DNA of 64,000 nucleotides from Simonsiella sp051414845 (GTDB lineage Bacteria > Pseudomonadota > Gammaproteobacteria > Burkholderiales > Neisseriaceae), in assembly GCA_051414845.1 (NCBI GenBank), contig CP183313.1:2284438-2348437 (forward strand), read 5' to 3'. The notes below the pieces were generated by a model. The model saw nothing but the letters and a program-made list of their open reading frames with translations. It did not search any database and was not told the origin of the DNA. Each line of letters opens with the position of its first letter. The first letter of the stretch is position 1. The position numbers were made by a program, and so were the translations under genes. This document shows positions 40,354-50,233 of this stretch, piece after piece.

Positions 40354-41724
40354 TTATTTCTTCGCTGGTTTTTCTGGGCGCACCCAGTTTTCAATCGTAA
40401 CTTGTTTTGCGCGCGCCACGACCAATTTATTCGGCTCGCAATCTCGGGTAATTACGCTGCCAGCGGCGGTGGTCGCTTTGTTGCCCACGGTTATGGGCGC
40501 AACCAACATTGTGTCCGAACCAATGCGCACTTCATCGCCAATCACGGTTTTGTATTTGTTCACGCCATCGTAATTGCAAGTGATGGTGCCTGCACCAATA
40601 TTCGTTTTCGTGCCAATGGTCGCATCGCCCAAATAAGTCAGATGATTCGCTTTGCTGCCTTTGCCGATGGTCGTGTTTTTCACTTCCACGAAATTGCCAA
40701 TGTGAACTTCGTCCGCTAAGACCGCATTCGGGCGCAAACGGGCAAATGGTCCGATTTGTGCATTCGCGCCAATCGTGCAATCTTCCAAATGGCTAAATGG
40801 CGCAATAATCGTACCTGCGCCAATTTTCGCGTTGCTAATCATACAATTTGCACCAATTTGCACATCGTCCGCCAACTCCACGCTGCCTGAAAACACGCAA
40901 TTGACGTCAATAATCACATCTTGCCCACATTTCAGGCTGCCACGAATATCCACACGCGCAGGGTCGCGCAAAGTAACGCCTTGTGTCAATAATTGTTGCG
41001 CCAAATTGGTTTGGAAAATGCGTTCCAATTCAGCCAGTTGCATCTTATTATTCACGCCAGCTGCCAAATAAGAAGCGCGCACCGCCAATGGATTCACGGC
41101 AATATTATCCGCATTTGCTAAGCCAATCACATCGGTTAAATAATATTCGCCTTGCGCGTTATTCGCATTCAATGCGTTTAGCCAGTCAGCTAATTTATTG
41201 TTTGGTAATATAAAAATTCCTGTGTTGATTTCGCGAATCGCTTTTTGTTCCGCGTTGGCATCTTTTTCTTCCACAATGCCAATCACGCTGCCTGAATTAT
41301 TGCGGATAATGCGCCCGTAGCCAGTTGGATTATCCAAAATATCGGTCAGCAAGCCCACTTCATCGCCTGCCGCGTCTAATAATTGTGTGAGCGTGTTCAC
41401 ATCAATCAACGGTACATCGCCGTACAACACCAGTGTGCGACCATTTTCAGGAATGTGTGGCAGCGCAGATTTCACTGCGTGCCCCGTGCCGAGCTGTTCG
41501 GTTTGTTCCACCCAATTCACATTTTTGTGTGACAAAGTTTGCAACACCAAATCTTTGCCGTGTCCAATTACCACGTTAATGCTTTCAGGCTGCAACGCCG
41601 CCGCCGTGTCAATGACGTGTTCCAGCATCGATTTGCCGCCAATTGGGTGCAACACTTTTGGCATTTTGGAATACATGCGCGTGCCTTTGCCCGCTGCCAG
41701 AATAATGATGTGAAGATTGGACAT
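40354..41724 (-). CDS. glmU: Bifunctional UDP-N-acetylglucosamine pyrophosphorylase / glucosamine-1-phosphate acetyltransferase
   Basis: 456 residues, full length. The N-terminal uridylyltransferase opens with L-A-A-G-K-G-T-R-M and K-V-L-H-P-I-G-G-K. The C-terminal left-handed beta-helix (about 250-450) has hexapeptide repeats and the acetyltransferase segment E-V-K-N-T-T-I-G-K-G-S-K-A-N-H. It makes UDP-GlcNAc for peptidoglycan and lipooligosaccharide. Two uptake sequences are read through in frame. Confidence 0.97.
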   Translation of the reverse strand: MSNLHIIILAAGKGTRMYSKMPKVLHPIGGKSMLEHVIDTAAALQPESINVVIGHGKDLVLQTLSHKNVNWVEQTEQLGTGHAVKSALPHIPENGRTLVLYGDVPLIDVNTLTQLLDAAGDEVGLLTDILDNPTGYGRIIRNNSGSVIGIVEEKDANAEQKAIREINTGIFILPNNKLADWLNALNANNAQGEYYLTDVIGLANADNIAVNPLAVRASYLAAGVNNKMQLAELERIFQTNLAQQLLTQGVTLRDPARVDIRGSLKCGQDVIIDVNCVFSGSVELADDVQIGANCMISNAKIGAGTIIAPFSHLEDCTIGANAQIGPFARLRPNAVLADEVHIGNFVEVKNTTIGKGSKANHLTYLGDATIGTKTNIGAGTITCNYDGVNKYKTVIGDEVRIGSDTMLVAPITVGNKATTAAGSVITRDCEPNKLVVARAKQVTIENWVRPEKPAKK

Positions 41725-42169
41725 TTTGAGTTTGCCTTTGTTTGATAGGGGAAATGGGGTTGAAAATGTGTAGGGTGTGTGCGTTTACGCACGCACGCGG
41801 TTTGGATTTTTGCTAAAGCCTGACGACTTTCAGGCAGCCTGAAAGAAAACGCGTGTGTGGCTTGTGCCACACACCCTACACGTTTTGTACATTCATTTCA
41901 GGCTGTCTGAAAATAGAAACTTGGAGCGCGGTCGGCGAATGCTTATGTCAGGGTAGTTTTGTGCCCAAACCATTATTTGGATAAATTGCCCAGCCCGCAT
42001 ATCTGATTTCGTTAAGTAGGTATTTTGAAATTAAGAAGATTTGGGAGCGAGCCGTTCCCGCTCCATTTTTCTTTTCAGGCAGCTTGAAACGTGATGTGTA
42101 GGTTGGGGCTCGACCCAACAAAAATATTCATATTTCAGATGAATGTTGGGTCAAGACCCAACCTACAAC
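41725..42169. repeat. Intergenic repeat cluster upstream of glmU
   Basis: It contains an inverted pair GTGTAGGGTGTGTGCG ... CACACACCCTACAC (41769-41882), a CGAGCCGTTCCCGCTCC arm (about 42047-42063), and an inverted pair GTAGGTTGGGGCTCGACCC / GGGTCAAGACCCAACCTAC (42100-42168). simDUS lie between. No gene seen. Confidence 0.6.
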
Positions 42170-42382
42170 TTATTCGCTCTTTTGTGGCACAATCGCGTGT
42201 TGCTCTGGGCGACCTTCGTGATAATGCGTGTTTTGCGATGCTGCGCCGTTAGTGTAGTAAACGATTGTTCCTGTTGGGTATTTTTGGCGTAGAGAAGTGC
42301 TGCCGTTGGCTGTTTCATAGGTTTCCCATGTGCAAGCGGAAAGGGCGAGGGCGGCGGTTAGGGCGATAAATAGGGTTTTCAT
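42170..42382 (-). CDS. Small lipoprotein, function unknown
   Basis: 70 residues. The signal peptide ends in lipobox L-S-A-C (Cys at 17), so the mature protein of 54 residues is lipid-anchored. The mature part is polar, with Y-E-T-A-N-G-S-T-S-L-R and a C-terminal His-rich N-T-H-Y-H-E-G-R. It resembles no family I can name. A GC-rich hairpin pair directly follows its stop codon. Confidence 0.65.
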   Translation of the reverse strand: MKTLFIALTAALALSACTWETYETANGSTSLRQKYPTGTIVYYTNGAASQNTHYHEGRPEQHAIVPQKSE

Positions 42383-42468
42383 GGCGTGTTCCTGTTGAAT
42401 TTTGATAAAAAAGTGGGCGTATTTTAATGCTTTTCAGGCTGCCTAAAAGCGGTTTATGCGCAAAAAAT

Positions 42469-44208
42469 TCAGACTGGCTTGGCTTTGGGCATTTTCAAAC
42501 CCAATTCTTTAATAAAACTTTTCTCGTCTAATTCTTTAACCGTTAAAAACATGCCGCCTTCCAGCGCGATTCGGTCGCCCGCCACAGGCACATCGCCAAA
42601 GCGACGGCGGAACAGTTGTCCCAAGTTTAAATCGGCTTCGTCTTCGCCCAGTTTCACGCCATAGGCAAAGGCTAAATCGCTGACTTTGGCGTCGGGATTG
42701 AGCGTAAATTCGCCGTAAAACGCTTGTTCGTCTTGTGTTTTTTGGTTGCTAGCGAATTGTTCGGCAAAATCTTCGCCCAATTCTTCAGGCAGCACATACC
42801 ATGCGATGTCGCCCGCTTGCATTTGTGTGTTCATGTGAACATTAACTGTGTCGCCTTTGCGCACCAACGAAAATAAACGGCTGCCTGAAAACGCTTGCGC
42901 GCGGGTCATGGCGTATGGATGGCTGTGTTCGGCTTCCGAATCGGCTTCCACGCGAAAAGATTGCATGGTGATGTGCAGATTTTTTGCCAACCAAATATCG
43001 CGCGTTTCCAAGGGTTCGGGGTTGGGCGGCAAGACCATGCCGAGTTTTTTGGCGAAAAATGGAATGGTTGTGCCTTGAATCAACAGGGATAAAATTACGA
43101 CTGCAAACGCGACATTGAACAGCAATGCCGCATTGGGCACACCGTCCACCAGTGGAATCATCGCCAGCGTTACAGGAACCGCACCACGCAGTCCTACCCA
43201 GCTAATGTAGGCAATTTCGCGTGAGTTGTAGCGAAACCATTTGATGGAGGTGTACACCGCAATCGGGCGCGCCACCAAAATCAAAAACGTGGCGATAATC
43301 AGCGCGGCAAAACCGTGTTTTAAAACAGCCGACGGCGTAACCAATAAACCGAGCACCACAAACATGCCCGCTTGCGCCAGCCATGCCAAACCGTCCATCA
43401 CGTTTAACACGTGTTCGGTCGATGAATTGCGATAATTGCCGACCATCATGCCCGCTAAATACACTGCCAAAAAGCCACTGCCACCCAATAAATTACAAAT
43501 GGCAAACACGAGCAAACCGCCCGACGCAATCATCAGCGCGTACAACCCCTCCGCTAAACGAATGCGCGCCAACATCCAAGCAAACAGTTTTCCTGCCAAC
43601 AAGCCGAAAATCAAACCCAAACCTAACTGTTTGATTAACGTAACAATAGCAGAAAGTGCCGTCATATTTTCAGGCTGTATAATCAAGCTGATTAACACGG
43701 TAACCAGCAAAATCGCCATCGGGTCGTTCAAGCCACTTTCCAATTCCAGCGTTGCCTGAATGCGCGGATGCAGCCGCACGCCGCTGTTGCGCAATAGCGA
43801 AAATACTGCTGCTGCGTCGGTTGAGCCAACAATCGCCGCCATCAATAAACCCAGTTTCCAGTCCACACCCAAGAAAAAAGCCGTGAACACGCCAAGCAAA
43901 CCCACGCTGGCGATTACGCCCCATGTTGCCAACACTGTTGCAGGTTTCAAGGCGATGCGAAACGTCTCAAACTTGGTGCGCAAACCGCCGTCAAGCAAAA
44001 TCAACGCCAAAGCAATTTGGCTGACAAACGTCGCGCCGACGTAACTATTGAACTTAATGCCACCAATTCCCTCTTCGCCCGCCAACATGCCTACGCCCAA
44101 AAAGGCAAGCAACAACGGCATACCCAAGCGCGCAGACAAGCGGCTTGCCAACACGCTGGCAAACAGCAACATCCCCATCACGAGAAAAAGCAGATTCAGT
44201 TCATTCAT
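42469..44208 (-). CDS. cvrA: Potassium/proton antiporter, CPA1 type (CvrA/NhaP2 family)
   Basis: 579 residues. Twelve or so membrane helices occupy about 1-390, with the family motifs G-V-G-M-L-A-G-E-E-G and S-T-D-A-A-A-V-F and E-S-G-L-N-D-P. A C-terminal cytosolic part (about 400-570) resembles a TrkA-C/CorC-HlyC regulatory unit, as in CvrA/NhaP2. It exports K+ in exchange for H+ and helps at high K+ or low osmolarity. Divergent from the TetR gene across about 245 bp. Confidence 0.9.
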   Translation of the reverse strand: MNELNLLFLVMGMLLFASVLASRLSARLGMPLLLAFLGVGMLAGEEGIGGIKFNSYVGATFVSQIALALILLDGGLRTKFETFRIALKPATVLATWGVIASVGLLGVFTAFFLGVDWKLGLLMAAIVGSTDAAAVFSLLRNSGVRLHPRIQATLELESGLNDPMAILLVTVLISLIIQPENMTALSAIVTLIKQLGLGLIFGLLAGKLFAWMLARIRLAEGLYALMIASGGLLVFAICNLLGGSGFLAVYLAGMMVGNYRNSSTEHVLNVMDGLAWLAQAGMFVVLGLLVTPSAVLKHGFAALIIATFLILVARPIAVYTSIKWFRYNSREIAYISWVGLRGAVPVTLAMIPLVDGVPNAALLFNVAFAVVILSLLIQGTTIPFFAKKLGMVLPPNPEPLETRDIWLAKNLHITMQSFRVEADSEAEHSHPYAMTRAQAFSGSRLFSLVRKGDTVNVHMNTQMQAGDIAWYVLPEELGEDFAEQFASNQKTQDEQAFYGEFTLNPDAKVSDLAFAYGVKLGEDEADLNLGQLFRRRFGDVPVAGDRIALEGGMFLTVKELDEKSFIKELGLKMPKAKPV

Positions 44209-44373
44209 AAGCAGTCCTTGGCGTTTTCAGGCAGCCTGAAAGTCAAAAAAAGTGCTTGGATTGTAGCATAGAAGACCAAAAATCAAAGTTAAATCCCTGT
44301 TTAAATGATTAAATAATTAGCAAAAATATACATATTGAAGCAAGAGTTTTTGTGCTAAATCAAATATAACAAC

Positions 44374-44402
44374 TTTATCAATGGCATTGCATTCAGTATA
44401 AT
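44374..44402 (+). promoter_or_regulatory. Promoter of the TetR-type regulator
   Basis: -35 TTTATC (44374-44379), 17-bp spacer, -10 TATAAT (44397-44402). The start would be near 44409, so an ATG at 44401 is excluded and translation begins at 44455. Confidence 0.55.
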
Positions 44403-44454
44403 GCGACACCTTTTCACAGAGAACGCTAAACAAATATTTCAAAGGTATAGAGAA

Positions 44455-45099
44455 ATGAGTAAAGAAAGCCGCAACAACACCTATAATCGCATTATTGATG
44501 CCAGCCTGAAACTTTTTAATGAACAAGGCGAGCGCACCATTAGCACCAACCATATTTCACAACATTTGAGCATTAGCCCAGGCAATTTGTATTACCACTT
44601 TGCCAATAAAGATGAAATCATTATTCAATTGTTTAAACGTTATACCCATGAATTGTATGATTTTTTGTCAAAAACACCGCTGCCTGAAAGTGTAGAGCAA
44701 GCAATTCATTATATGCGTAGCATTTATGACATTATGTGGGAATACCGCTTTTTGTTTAGCGATGTAAATGCTTTATTGTTCCGTAGCGCTACTTTATTAG
44801 GTGAACACAATGAATTCACACGTGTGCGCATTTCACCTTTATTGGTTAAATTGCTGCAACGTTTGCAAGAAAAAGGTTTGATTGAAATTGACCAAATCGG
44901 CATTGAAGATTTGGCAGTTAATATGTGGTTGGTTACTAAATACTGGTTCGACTTTGATACCTCCATGCCTGGGCATGCAGCAACGCCAGAAATTGCCAAA
45001 GCGCGTGGTATTTATCGCACATTGAGCTTGTTGCGTCCGTATATGAAAGTGGAACATTTAACAGAATTCGACCAAAAAACACAAGGTATGAATGCTTAA
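44455..45099 (+). CDS. TetR/AcrR-family transcriptional regulator
   Basis: 214 residues from ATG 44455, chosen for the upstream AAAGG and because the longer frame begins inside the promoter. The N-terminal helix-turn-helix is clear (I-I-D-A-S-L-K-L-F-N-E-Q-G, T-N-H-I-S-Q-H-L, G-N-L-Y-Y-H-F-A-N-K-D-E). The C-terminal ligand domain is long and helical. Ligand and target unknown; it could control the divergent antiporter. Confidence 0.85.
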   Translation: MSKESRNNTYNRIIDASLKLFNEQGERTISTNHISQHLSISPGNLYYHFANKDEIIIQLFKRYTHELYDFLSKTPLPESVEQAIHYMRSIYDIMWEYRFLFSDVNALLFRSATLLGEHNEFTRVRISPLLVKLLQRLQEKGLIEIDQIGIEDLAVNMWLVTKYWFDFDTSMPGHAATPEIAKARGIYRTLSLLRPYMKVEHLTEFDQKTQGMNA

Positions 45100-45195
45100 A
45101 AAACGGTTCAAAAAGGTTGAAACCTTTGCAAAACTCAAAGCGTAGATACTGTCGCTCCTGTCAATTCCAAAAACTAAAAATATAAGAATTTAGCT

Positions 45196-46206
45196 TTAAA
45201 TCGCAGCAACAGCACGAGACTGGTAAACCACTTGATGTTTTAGCACACCGAAGCAAATATGTACCAGTTTACGCATTGCCGCACCAATCTTTTGCATTTT
45301 CACTTTGCCACGCGACAATAAACGCTCATGCTGGGCTTTTACATCAGAATTAAAACGACACGCATTCATCGCAGGGAAATAGAGCAAAGCTCGCATTTTG
45401 CTGTCGCCACGCTTACTGAGCATCACTTTACCTTGATATTTGCCCGATTCACGTTTGCGTGGCACCAAACCCAAGAAAGTCGCCATTTGCGATGCCTTCT
45501 TAAATTGTTTACCTTGGTATAACACCACCATACGCATAGATGTTTCCCTGCCAATGTACGGTATGCTTTGCAATAAAGCAGCATCTCTCTTTAAATCAGG
45601 ATGTTTGTCAATGTGGTCGTCCACATCATTTTCTAAATCGGCAATGCTTTGATTGATTGCTTGGCGAATTTGTAAAATGGACACCATGACTTCATCGGGA
45701 ACACCAGTGATTTTTGCTGCATGTAAGCGATTTTCTTCGCGTTGCAAATAAGCTTTCAGTGTGTCTAAACGATTTAGTTTGGCTTTTAATTCGCGCACAG
45801 CTTTGGATTCACGCTGCCATGCTTGTGGACGGCGTTCAAATCCAAAACGTGCGATGATTTGACTGTCGCCTTTGTCGGTTTTGTGAACCGCACCCAGCGA
45901 TTTAGCATAACTGTGAATAAGCTGGATTCACAATGCTCACGGTAATGCCTTGGTCATGCAAAAAGTAGGCAAGCAATTCGTGATACACACCTGTGGCTTC
46001 CATGATGACATGAACGGTGGATAAGTCGGTGGTAATGTTTTTACGGATCCATTCAAGCATTTTCAGGCAGCTGTTGGATTGTTTTCTAACACTTTGCTGG
46101 GGTAGGCAAATTTGGTGCTGTCTTTTAACCATGATGCATCGAATTTTTGTGATGCAGCATCGATGCCAATGATGTGTTGTTTGATTAAAATATTTGCTTG
46201 CTCCAT
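45196..46206 (-). pseudogene. Broken IS110-family transposase
   Basis: The protein is spread over three frames. It starts at ATG 46206 with the DEDD-type catalytic region (I-I-G-I-D-A-A), shifts near 46080-46095, continues through M-E-A-T-G-V-Y-H-E-L-L and V-N-P-A, and shifts again near 45912-45920. The C-terminal Transposase_20 part (45196-45900) is long and readable, with Q-S-I-P-Y-I-G-R-E-T and F-L-G-L-V-P-R-K-R-E-S-G. IS110 elements lack normal terminal repeats, so the edges of the element are not defined. A DUS-like CAGGCAGCTG lies next to the first shift. Confidence 0.85.
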
Positions 46207-46538
46207 CGGTGTCTTTCCTTGTTCATGCAGTGTCTGCGGGCGTATTGTCGCGCACTTGGATACTATTCAGATTGAAAGATGGGTAGTTGAGTAGGTTTAT
46301 CTACGCTACAGTGTCTTGGCACTTTGGGTGGGTACAATTTCCTACTCAACTGGGTATGTGAATAATACGTTGTTATCCACATTGGGGAAAGATACAAGGG
46401 GCGGATTTCATATCCGCCCTTTTTATTTTGAAAATTTTAGTCATCAATTTAAATTTGTTAAAAAATAGGGCGGATATCAAATCTGCCCCTACGTAAGAGA
46501 AAAATCAGTTTTGCTAAGGTTTCAGGCTGCCTGAAAGC
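46207..46538. repeat. Gene-free region behind IS110 with inverted repeat
   Basis: Probable IS end sequence up to about 46380. Then come GGGGCGGATTTCATATCCGCCC (46397-46420) and GGGCGGATATCAAATCTGCCCC (46467-46490), each a hairpin and together an inverted pair, followed by a simDUS before the gntP stop. Confidence 0.55.
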
Positions 46539-47807
46539 TTAAATAAACCATTTAAACACGCCGTAAATCAATGTAGACACAATCGTCATAATCAAACCAA
46601 TCGCGCTTTCATACGGAATCAGTTTCAAACGCTCTTTAATGTCCATGTTCACGCTGCCGCCTGTGGCGTGGAAAAACGAACCGTGTGGCATGTGGTCGGC
46701 AACGGTTGCGCCTGCGTGAATCATGGCGGCGGCAGCTAAACTGCTCACGCCCAATTCCAATAATGTGCTGCTAAACACGCTAGAGGCAACGGCTGTGCCT
46801 GCGGTGGTAGAAGCGGTTGCCAATGACATCAACACGCCTGAAATCGGTGCGAGTAAGTAAGATGGCAAGCCTGAAGCGGTTAGCGCGGAAATCAATACGT
46901 CTTTCAAGCCAGAATTGGCAATAATTCCTGCCAACGCGCCTGTACCAAGCAACATAATGGCGACGGGTGCCATTTTATTTAAGCCCACTACCGCGTATTG
47001 GTTGATTTTCATCAATCGTCCCATCACAACAGCACCGACCAAACCACCAACAGGCAAGGCAATCAATGGGTCTACGGTAATACCTGCAATCGGACGCAAA
47101 GCCAGCAACACAATGGCAACTAAAGGCGCAGACATGGCTGCCATAAAGGAAGGCAAGGCTTGTGTTGCGTCATGGCTAACCACTTCAGAATCTTGTACTT
47201 GCGTCCCTGTTTTGAGTTTTTTTGCCAAAAAATAAGTCAAAGCCAAACCAAAAATAGCGGGAATAATGCCTGCCATCATTACGGAAGTAAGCGGCACATG
47301 AAACGCGTCGGAAGCGGCAATGGCATTGGGGTTCGGCGACATCAAGTTGCCCGCTTTACCGCCGCCAATCATTGCCAGCAAAATCGCTGGTTTAGACAAG
47401 TTGGCACGTTTTGCCAAAGCCAGCGCAATGGGCGACACGGTAATCACGGCAACATCAATAAACACACCCACCATCGTCAACACCAGCGTAGCAATCGCCA
47501 AAGCCAACAGTGCGCGTGCTTCGCCTAATTTTTTCACAATCGTTTCGGCAATCGTATTGGCAGCACCCGACTCAATCAATACGCCCGCCAACACGCCTGC
47601 CGCCAAAATGCGCATAACGGCGGTGGTAATCCCTTGCGCACCTTTAATCATCAAGCCTACGGTTTGCACCAAATCGGCTCCACCAATTAAGCCGCCCAAT
47701 AGTGCACCTGCAATCATGCCGTATGCGGGTGGTACTTTTTTTAAAATCAAACCGATGGCTACTACAAGGGCAACAATTGCACCCAGAGCTGATACGGTTA
47801 CGTCCAT
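46539..47807 (-). CDS. GntP-family permease, probably for glycerate
   Basis: 422 residues, very hydrophobic, about 12 membrane helices. The family segments M-I-G-G-G-K-A-G-N-L-M-S-P-N-P-N and A-G-A-T-V-A-D-H-M-P-H-G-S-F-F are visible. GntP proteins import gluconate and related sugar acids by H+ symport. The neighbours (CdaR regulator and glycerate kinase, same strand) point to glycerate as substrate, by inference from similar clusters. Confidence 0.87.
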   Translation of the reverse strand: MDVTVSALGAIVALVVAIGLILKKVPPAYGMIAGALLGGLIGGADLVQTVGLMIKGAQGITTAVMRILAAGVLAGVLIESGAANTIAETIVKKLGEARALLALAIATLVLTMVGVFIDVAVITVSPIALALAKRANLSKPAILLAMIGGGKAGNLMSPNPNAIAASDAFHVPLTSVMMAGIIPAIFGLALTYFLAKKLKTGTQVQDSEVVSHDATQALPSFMAAMSAPLVAIVLLALRPIAGITVDPLIALPVGGLVGAVVMGRLMKINQYAVVGLNKMAPVAIMLLGTGALAGIIANSGLKDVLISALTASGLPSYLLAPISGVLMSLATASTTAGTAVASSVFSSTLLELGVSSLAAAAMIHAGATVADHMPHGSFFHATGGSVNMDIKERLKLIPYESAIGLIMTIVSTLIYGVFKWFI

Positions 47808-47879
47808 GTTAATACTCCAATCATTTCATTAAGTAAGAAGTCATTTGTTTAAATATTTTTTCAGGCTGCCTGAAAAGGT

Positions 47880-49025
47880 TTACACCAAATTGGTGGCGAT
47901 ATACAACAAAAAGCGGTTATCCGTGCGACTCAAATCCAAGCCTGTTAATTCAGCAATTTTGTTGAGGCGATATTCCAAAGTATTGCGGTGAACATGCAAG
48001 GCTTCTGCTGTGCTCAATGTATGCATATTGTGCTCAAACCATGCGATTAAGGTGCGTTGTAGCAAACCGTTTTTGTCGGCACTTTTGAGTTTATGCAGCG
48101 TGCGTTCCAATTCTTTCTTTTGCCAACCATCTTTGAGCTGATTGAGCAATACGGGCAACATCAATTCCTGATAATTAAACACACGCTTTTCAGGCAGCCT
48201 TTGTTTACCAATTGCCATCGCGGTTTTGGCGGTGTGGTACGACAGCAAAATATTGTTTTCATTGTCGGGGAAATAGTTGCCCAATGTGAGGCGAACGTGC
48301 AACTTAGAATGCTCATCCATGCGCGAAAGCAGGATTTTAACGCGCTCCATGTGGTCATCTAAATCCCATTTGCCACGATGATTAAGCGCAGGTTTGAGCA
48401 CCACCAATTCCGTCAGCGACAAAATCGCCACCAAATTATCGCGCTCTGGATTTTTCAGCAATATTTGCAAGTTTTGCAATTCATCGCGCACTTCTTCAAT
48501 GCTCAAATTGCTTTCATCCACTTCAATAATGCACACAACACGCGGTACTGTTAAATCCACACCCAAGCGTTGCGCCCATTCGTATTGACTATGGCTAATG
48601 CGTTCCGAGTGAATCAAATCCAAAATCAACTCTTCTTTCAAACGCTCATTTTGTGCCAACATATGAAACAATTTGGCTTGCTGCAACATCATTTCTGCGG
48701 TCATGCACACCAGTTTGCCAAATTCTTGCAACTTGCTCGGCTCGCCAGTCAAACCAATCACGCCAACTAGCTCATCTTCAACGACCAAAGGCAAATTAAT
48801 ACCAGGCTTTACGCCGACTAAATTGCTGTTTTCTTTAATCTCCACAATGCGATTTTGCGCCAAAGCCAGCAAAGCACCATCGTGTGGCTCGCCAATCCGA
48901 CTTTCATCACCGCTTGCAATAATAATGCCTTTGGCATTCATAATATTGATATTGCTACCAATAATATTCATCGTATGCTCAACGATTTGTTGCGCCAATT
49001 TGGGGTCAAGCATGAACATCGCCAT
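47880..49025 (-). CDS. cdaR: CdaR-family sugar-diacid/glycerate regulator
   Basis: 381 residues: a sugar-diacid recognition domain (about 1-135; L-A-Q-Q-I-V-E-H-T-M ... G-V-I-G-L-T-G), a GGDEF-like central part, and a C-terminal PucR-type helix-turn-helix (H-V-H-R-N-T-L-E-Y-R-L-N-K-I). In E. coli CdaR activates the glucarate, galactarate and glycerate genes, with glycerate as inducer. It sits between the permease and the kinase. Confidence 0.9.
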   Translation of the reverse strand: MAMFMLDPKLAQQIVEHTMNIIGSNINIMNAKGIIIASGDESRIGEPHDGALLALAQNRIVEIKENSNLVGVKPGINLPLVVEDELVGVIGLTGEPSKLQEFGKLVCMTAEMMLQQAKLFHMLAQNERLKEELILDLIHSERISHSQYEWAQRLGVDLTVPRVVCIIEVDESNLSIEEVRDELQNLQILLKNPERDNLVAILSLTELVVLKPALNHRGKWDLDDHMERVKILLSRMDEHSKLHVRLTLGNYFPDNENNILLSYHTAKTAMAIGKQRLPEKRVFNYQELMLPVLLNQLKDGWQKKELERTLHKLKSADKNGLLQRTLIAWFEHNMHTLSTAEALHVHRNTLEYRLNKIAELTGLDLSRTDNRFLLYIATNLV

Positions 49026-49099
49026 AGCATTCCTTTGTAAACAAAAGCTTTTTCATTTTATCAACTTTCAGGTGGCTTAATTTCAGGCAGCCTGAAAGC

Positions 49100-50233
49100 T
49101 TATTTCAAATCATACAATCTGGCTATGTTTTGCGCGGCAGAAGTTAAATTCTCGCGCCCTTTTTTTAAGATATCATCCAAATTGGCTAATTGGCGAATAA
49201 TAGGGAATACCGCGTCAATACCGCAGTTATAAACCGCCTCATAATCCTCGCGCAAACAACCAACAATCGCAATCACAGGTTTGCCATATTCTTTCGCAGT
49301 TTTCGCCACACCAATCGGCGTTTTACCATGCACACTTTGGCTGTCCATGCGCCCTTCGCCTGTAATCACCAAATCCGCGTCTTGCAATTTTTCCGCCAAT
49401 TGCACGGTTTTCACCACAATGCCCACGCCCGAACTCAATTGCGCGTGTGGCAAAGTCATCAAACCGCCGCCCATACCACCTGCCGCGCCTGCCCCCGCTT
49501 GGTCAGCAATATTCACATTCAAAGCCTGTTTTACTTTATCGGCATAATGCTGCAAGGCTTTATCCAGCGTTTGCACCATTTCAGGCGTTGCGCCTTTTTG
49601 CGGGCCAAACGTTGCCGACGCGCCATGCTTACCACACAAAGGATTGTCCACATCACACGCCACTTCAAATTGCACATCTTGTAAACGCTCATCCAGTTGG
49701 CTGTAATCTACCGTTTCAATATCAGCAAGCGCGCCGCCGCCAAAAGCAATCGGTTGACCCGCTTTATCTAAAAAGCGCGCGCCCAAAGCCTGCAACATAC
49801 CCACGCCACCATCATTGGTCGCACTACCGCCAATGCCCAAAATGATTTTTTTTACACCGTGTGTTAAGGCTGCCTGAATCAATTCACCTGTGCCATAACT
49901 GGTGGTTTTCAAAGGATTGCGTTCTTCTTTTGGCACCAAATGTAAACCCGAAGCCGCCGCCATTTCAATAATGGCCAATTTGCCATCGCCCGACAAACCA
50001 TATTGCGCACACACTTTATTACCCAAAGGCGCAGTCACCTCCGCTTCCAATAATTTGCCTTGTGTCGCATCAATCAAAGATTGCACTGTGCCTTCGCCAC
50101 CATCCGCCATCGGCACTTGCACAAACTCCGCATCTTTCCATACTTTTTTCAAACCATCTTCAATTGCTTGCGCCACTTCTTGCGCAGTTAAACTTTCTTT
50201 GAATGAATCAGGGGCAATCACAACTTTCATCAT
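49100..50233 (-). CDS. glxK: Glycerate 2-kinase (GarK/GlxK family)
   Basis: 377 residues of the glycerate kinase type 1 family. Recognisable pieces are V-I-A-P-D-S-F-K-E-S-L at the N-terminus, M-A-D-G-G-E-G-T, G-I-G-G-S-A-T-N-D-G-G-V-G-M and V-I-T-G-E-G-R-M-D-S-Q-S. It phosphorylates glycerate, feeding 2-phosphoglycerate into lower glycolysis. First gene of the permease-regulator-kinase group on this strand; its promoter should lie in 50234-50330. Confidence 0.92.
   Translation of the reverse strand: MMKVVIAPDSFKESLTAQEVAQAIEDGLKKVWKDAEFVQVPMADGGEGTVQSLIDATQGKLLEAEVTAPLGNKVCAQYGLSGDGKLAIIEMAAASGLHLVPKEERNPLKTTSYGTGELIQAALTHGVKKIILGIGGSATNDGGVGMLQALGARFLDKAGQPIAFGGGALADIETVDYSQLDERLQDVQFEVACDVDNPLCGKHGASATFGPQKGATPEMVQTLDKALQHYADKVKQALNVNIADQAGAGAAGGMGGGLMTLPHAQLSSGVGIVVKTVQLAEKLQDADLVITGEGRMDSQSVHGKTPIGVAKTAKEYGKPVIAIVGCLREDYEAVYNCGIDAVFPIIRQLANLDDILKKGRENLTSAAQNIARLYDLK

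Noticed and set aside
41725..42169. Possible small genes in the glmU upstream gap
   Set aside because: All frames are short and made of repeat arms and DUS; no ribosome site or family feature.
42469..44208. Na+/H+ antiporter NhaP as the call for the CPA1 protein
   Set aside because: The C-terminal regulatory part and overall size fit the K+/H+ CvrA/NhaP2 group better, though ion choice cannot be proven from sequence.
44401..44454. Longer start for the TetR regulator (ATG at 44401)
   Set aside because: The ATG overlaps the -10 TATAAT and would precede the transcript start; the ATG at 44455 has a ribosome site.
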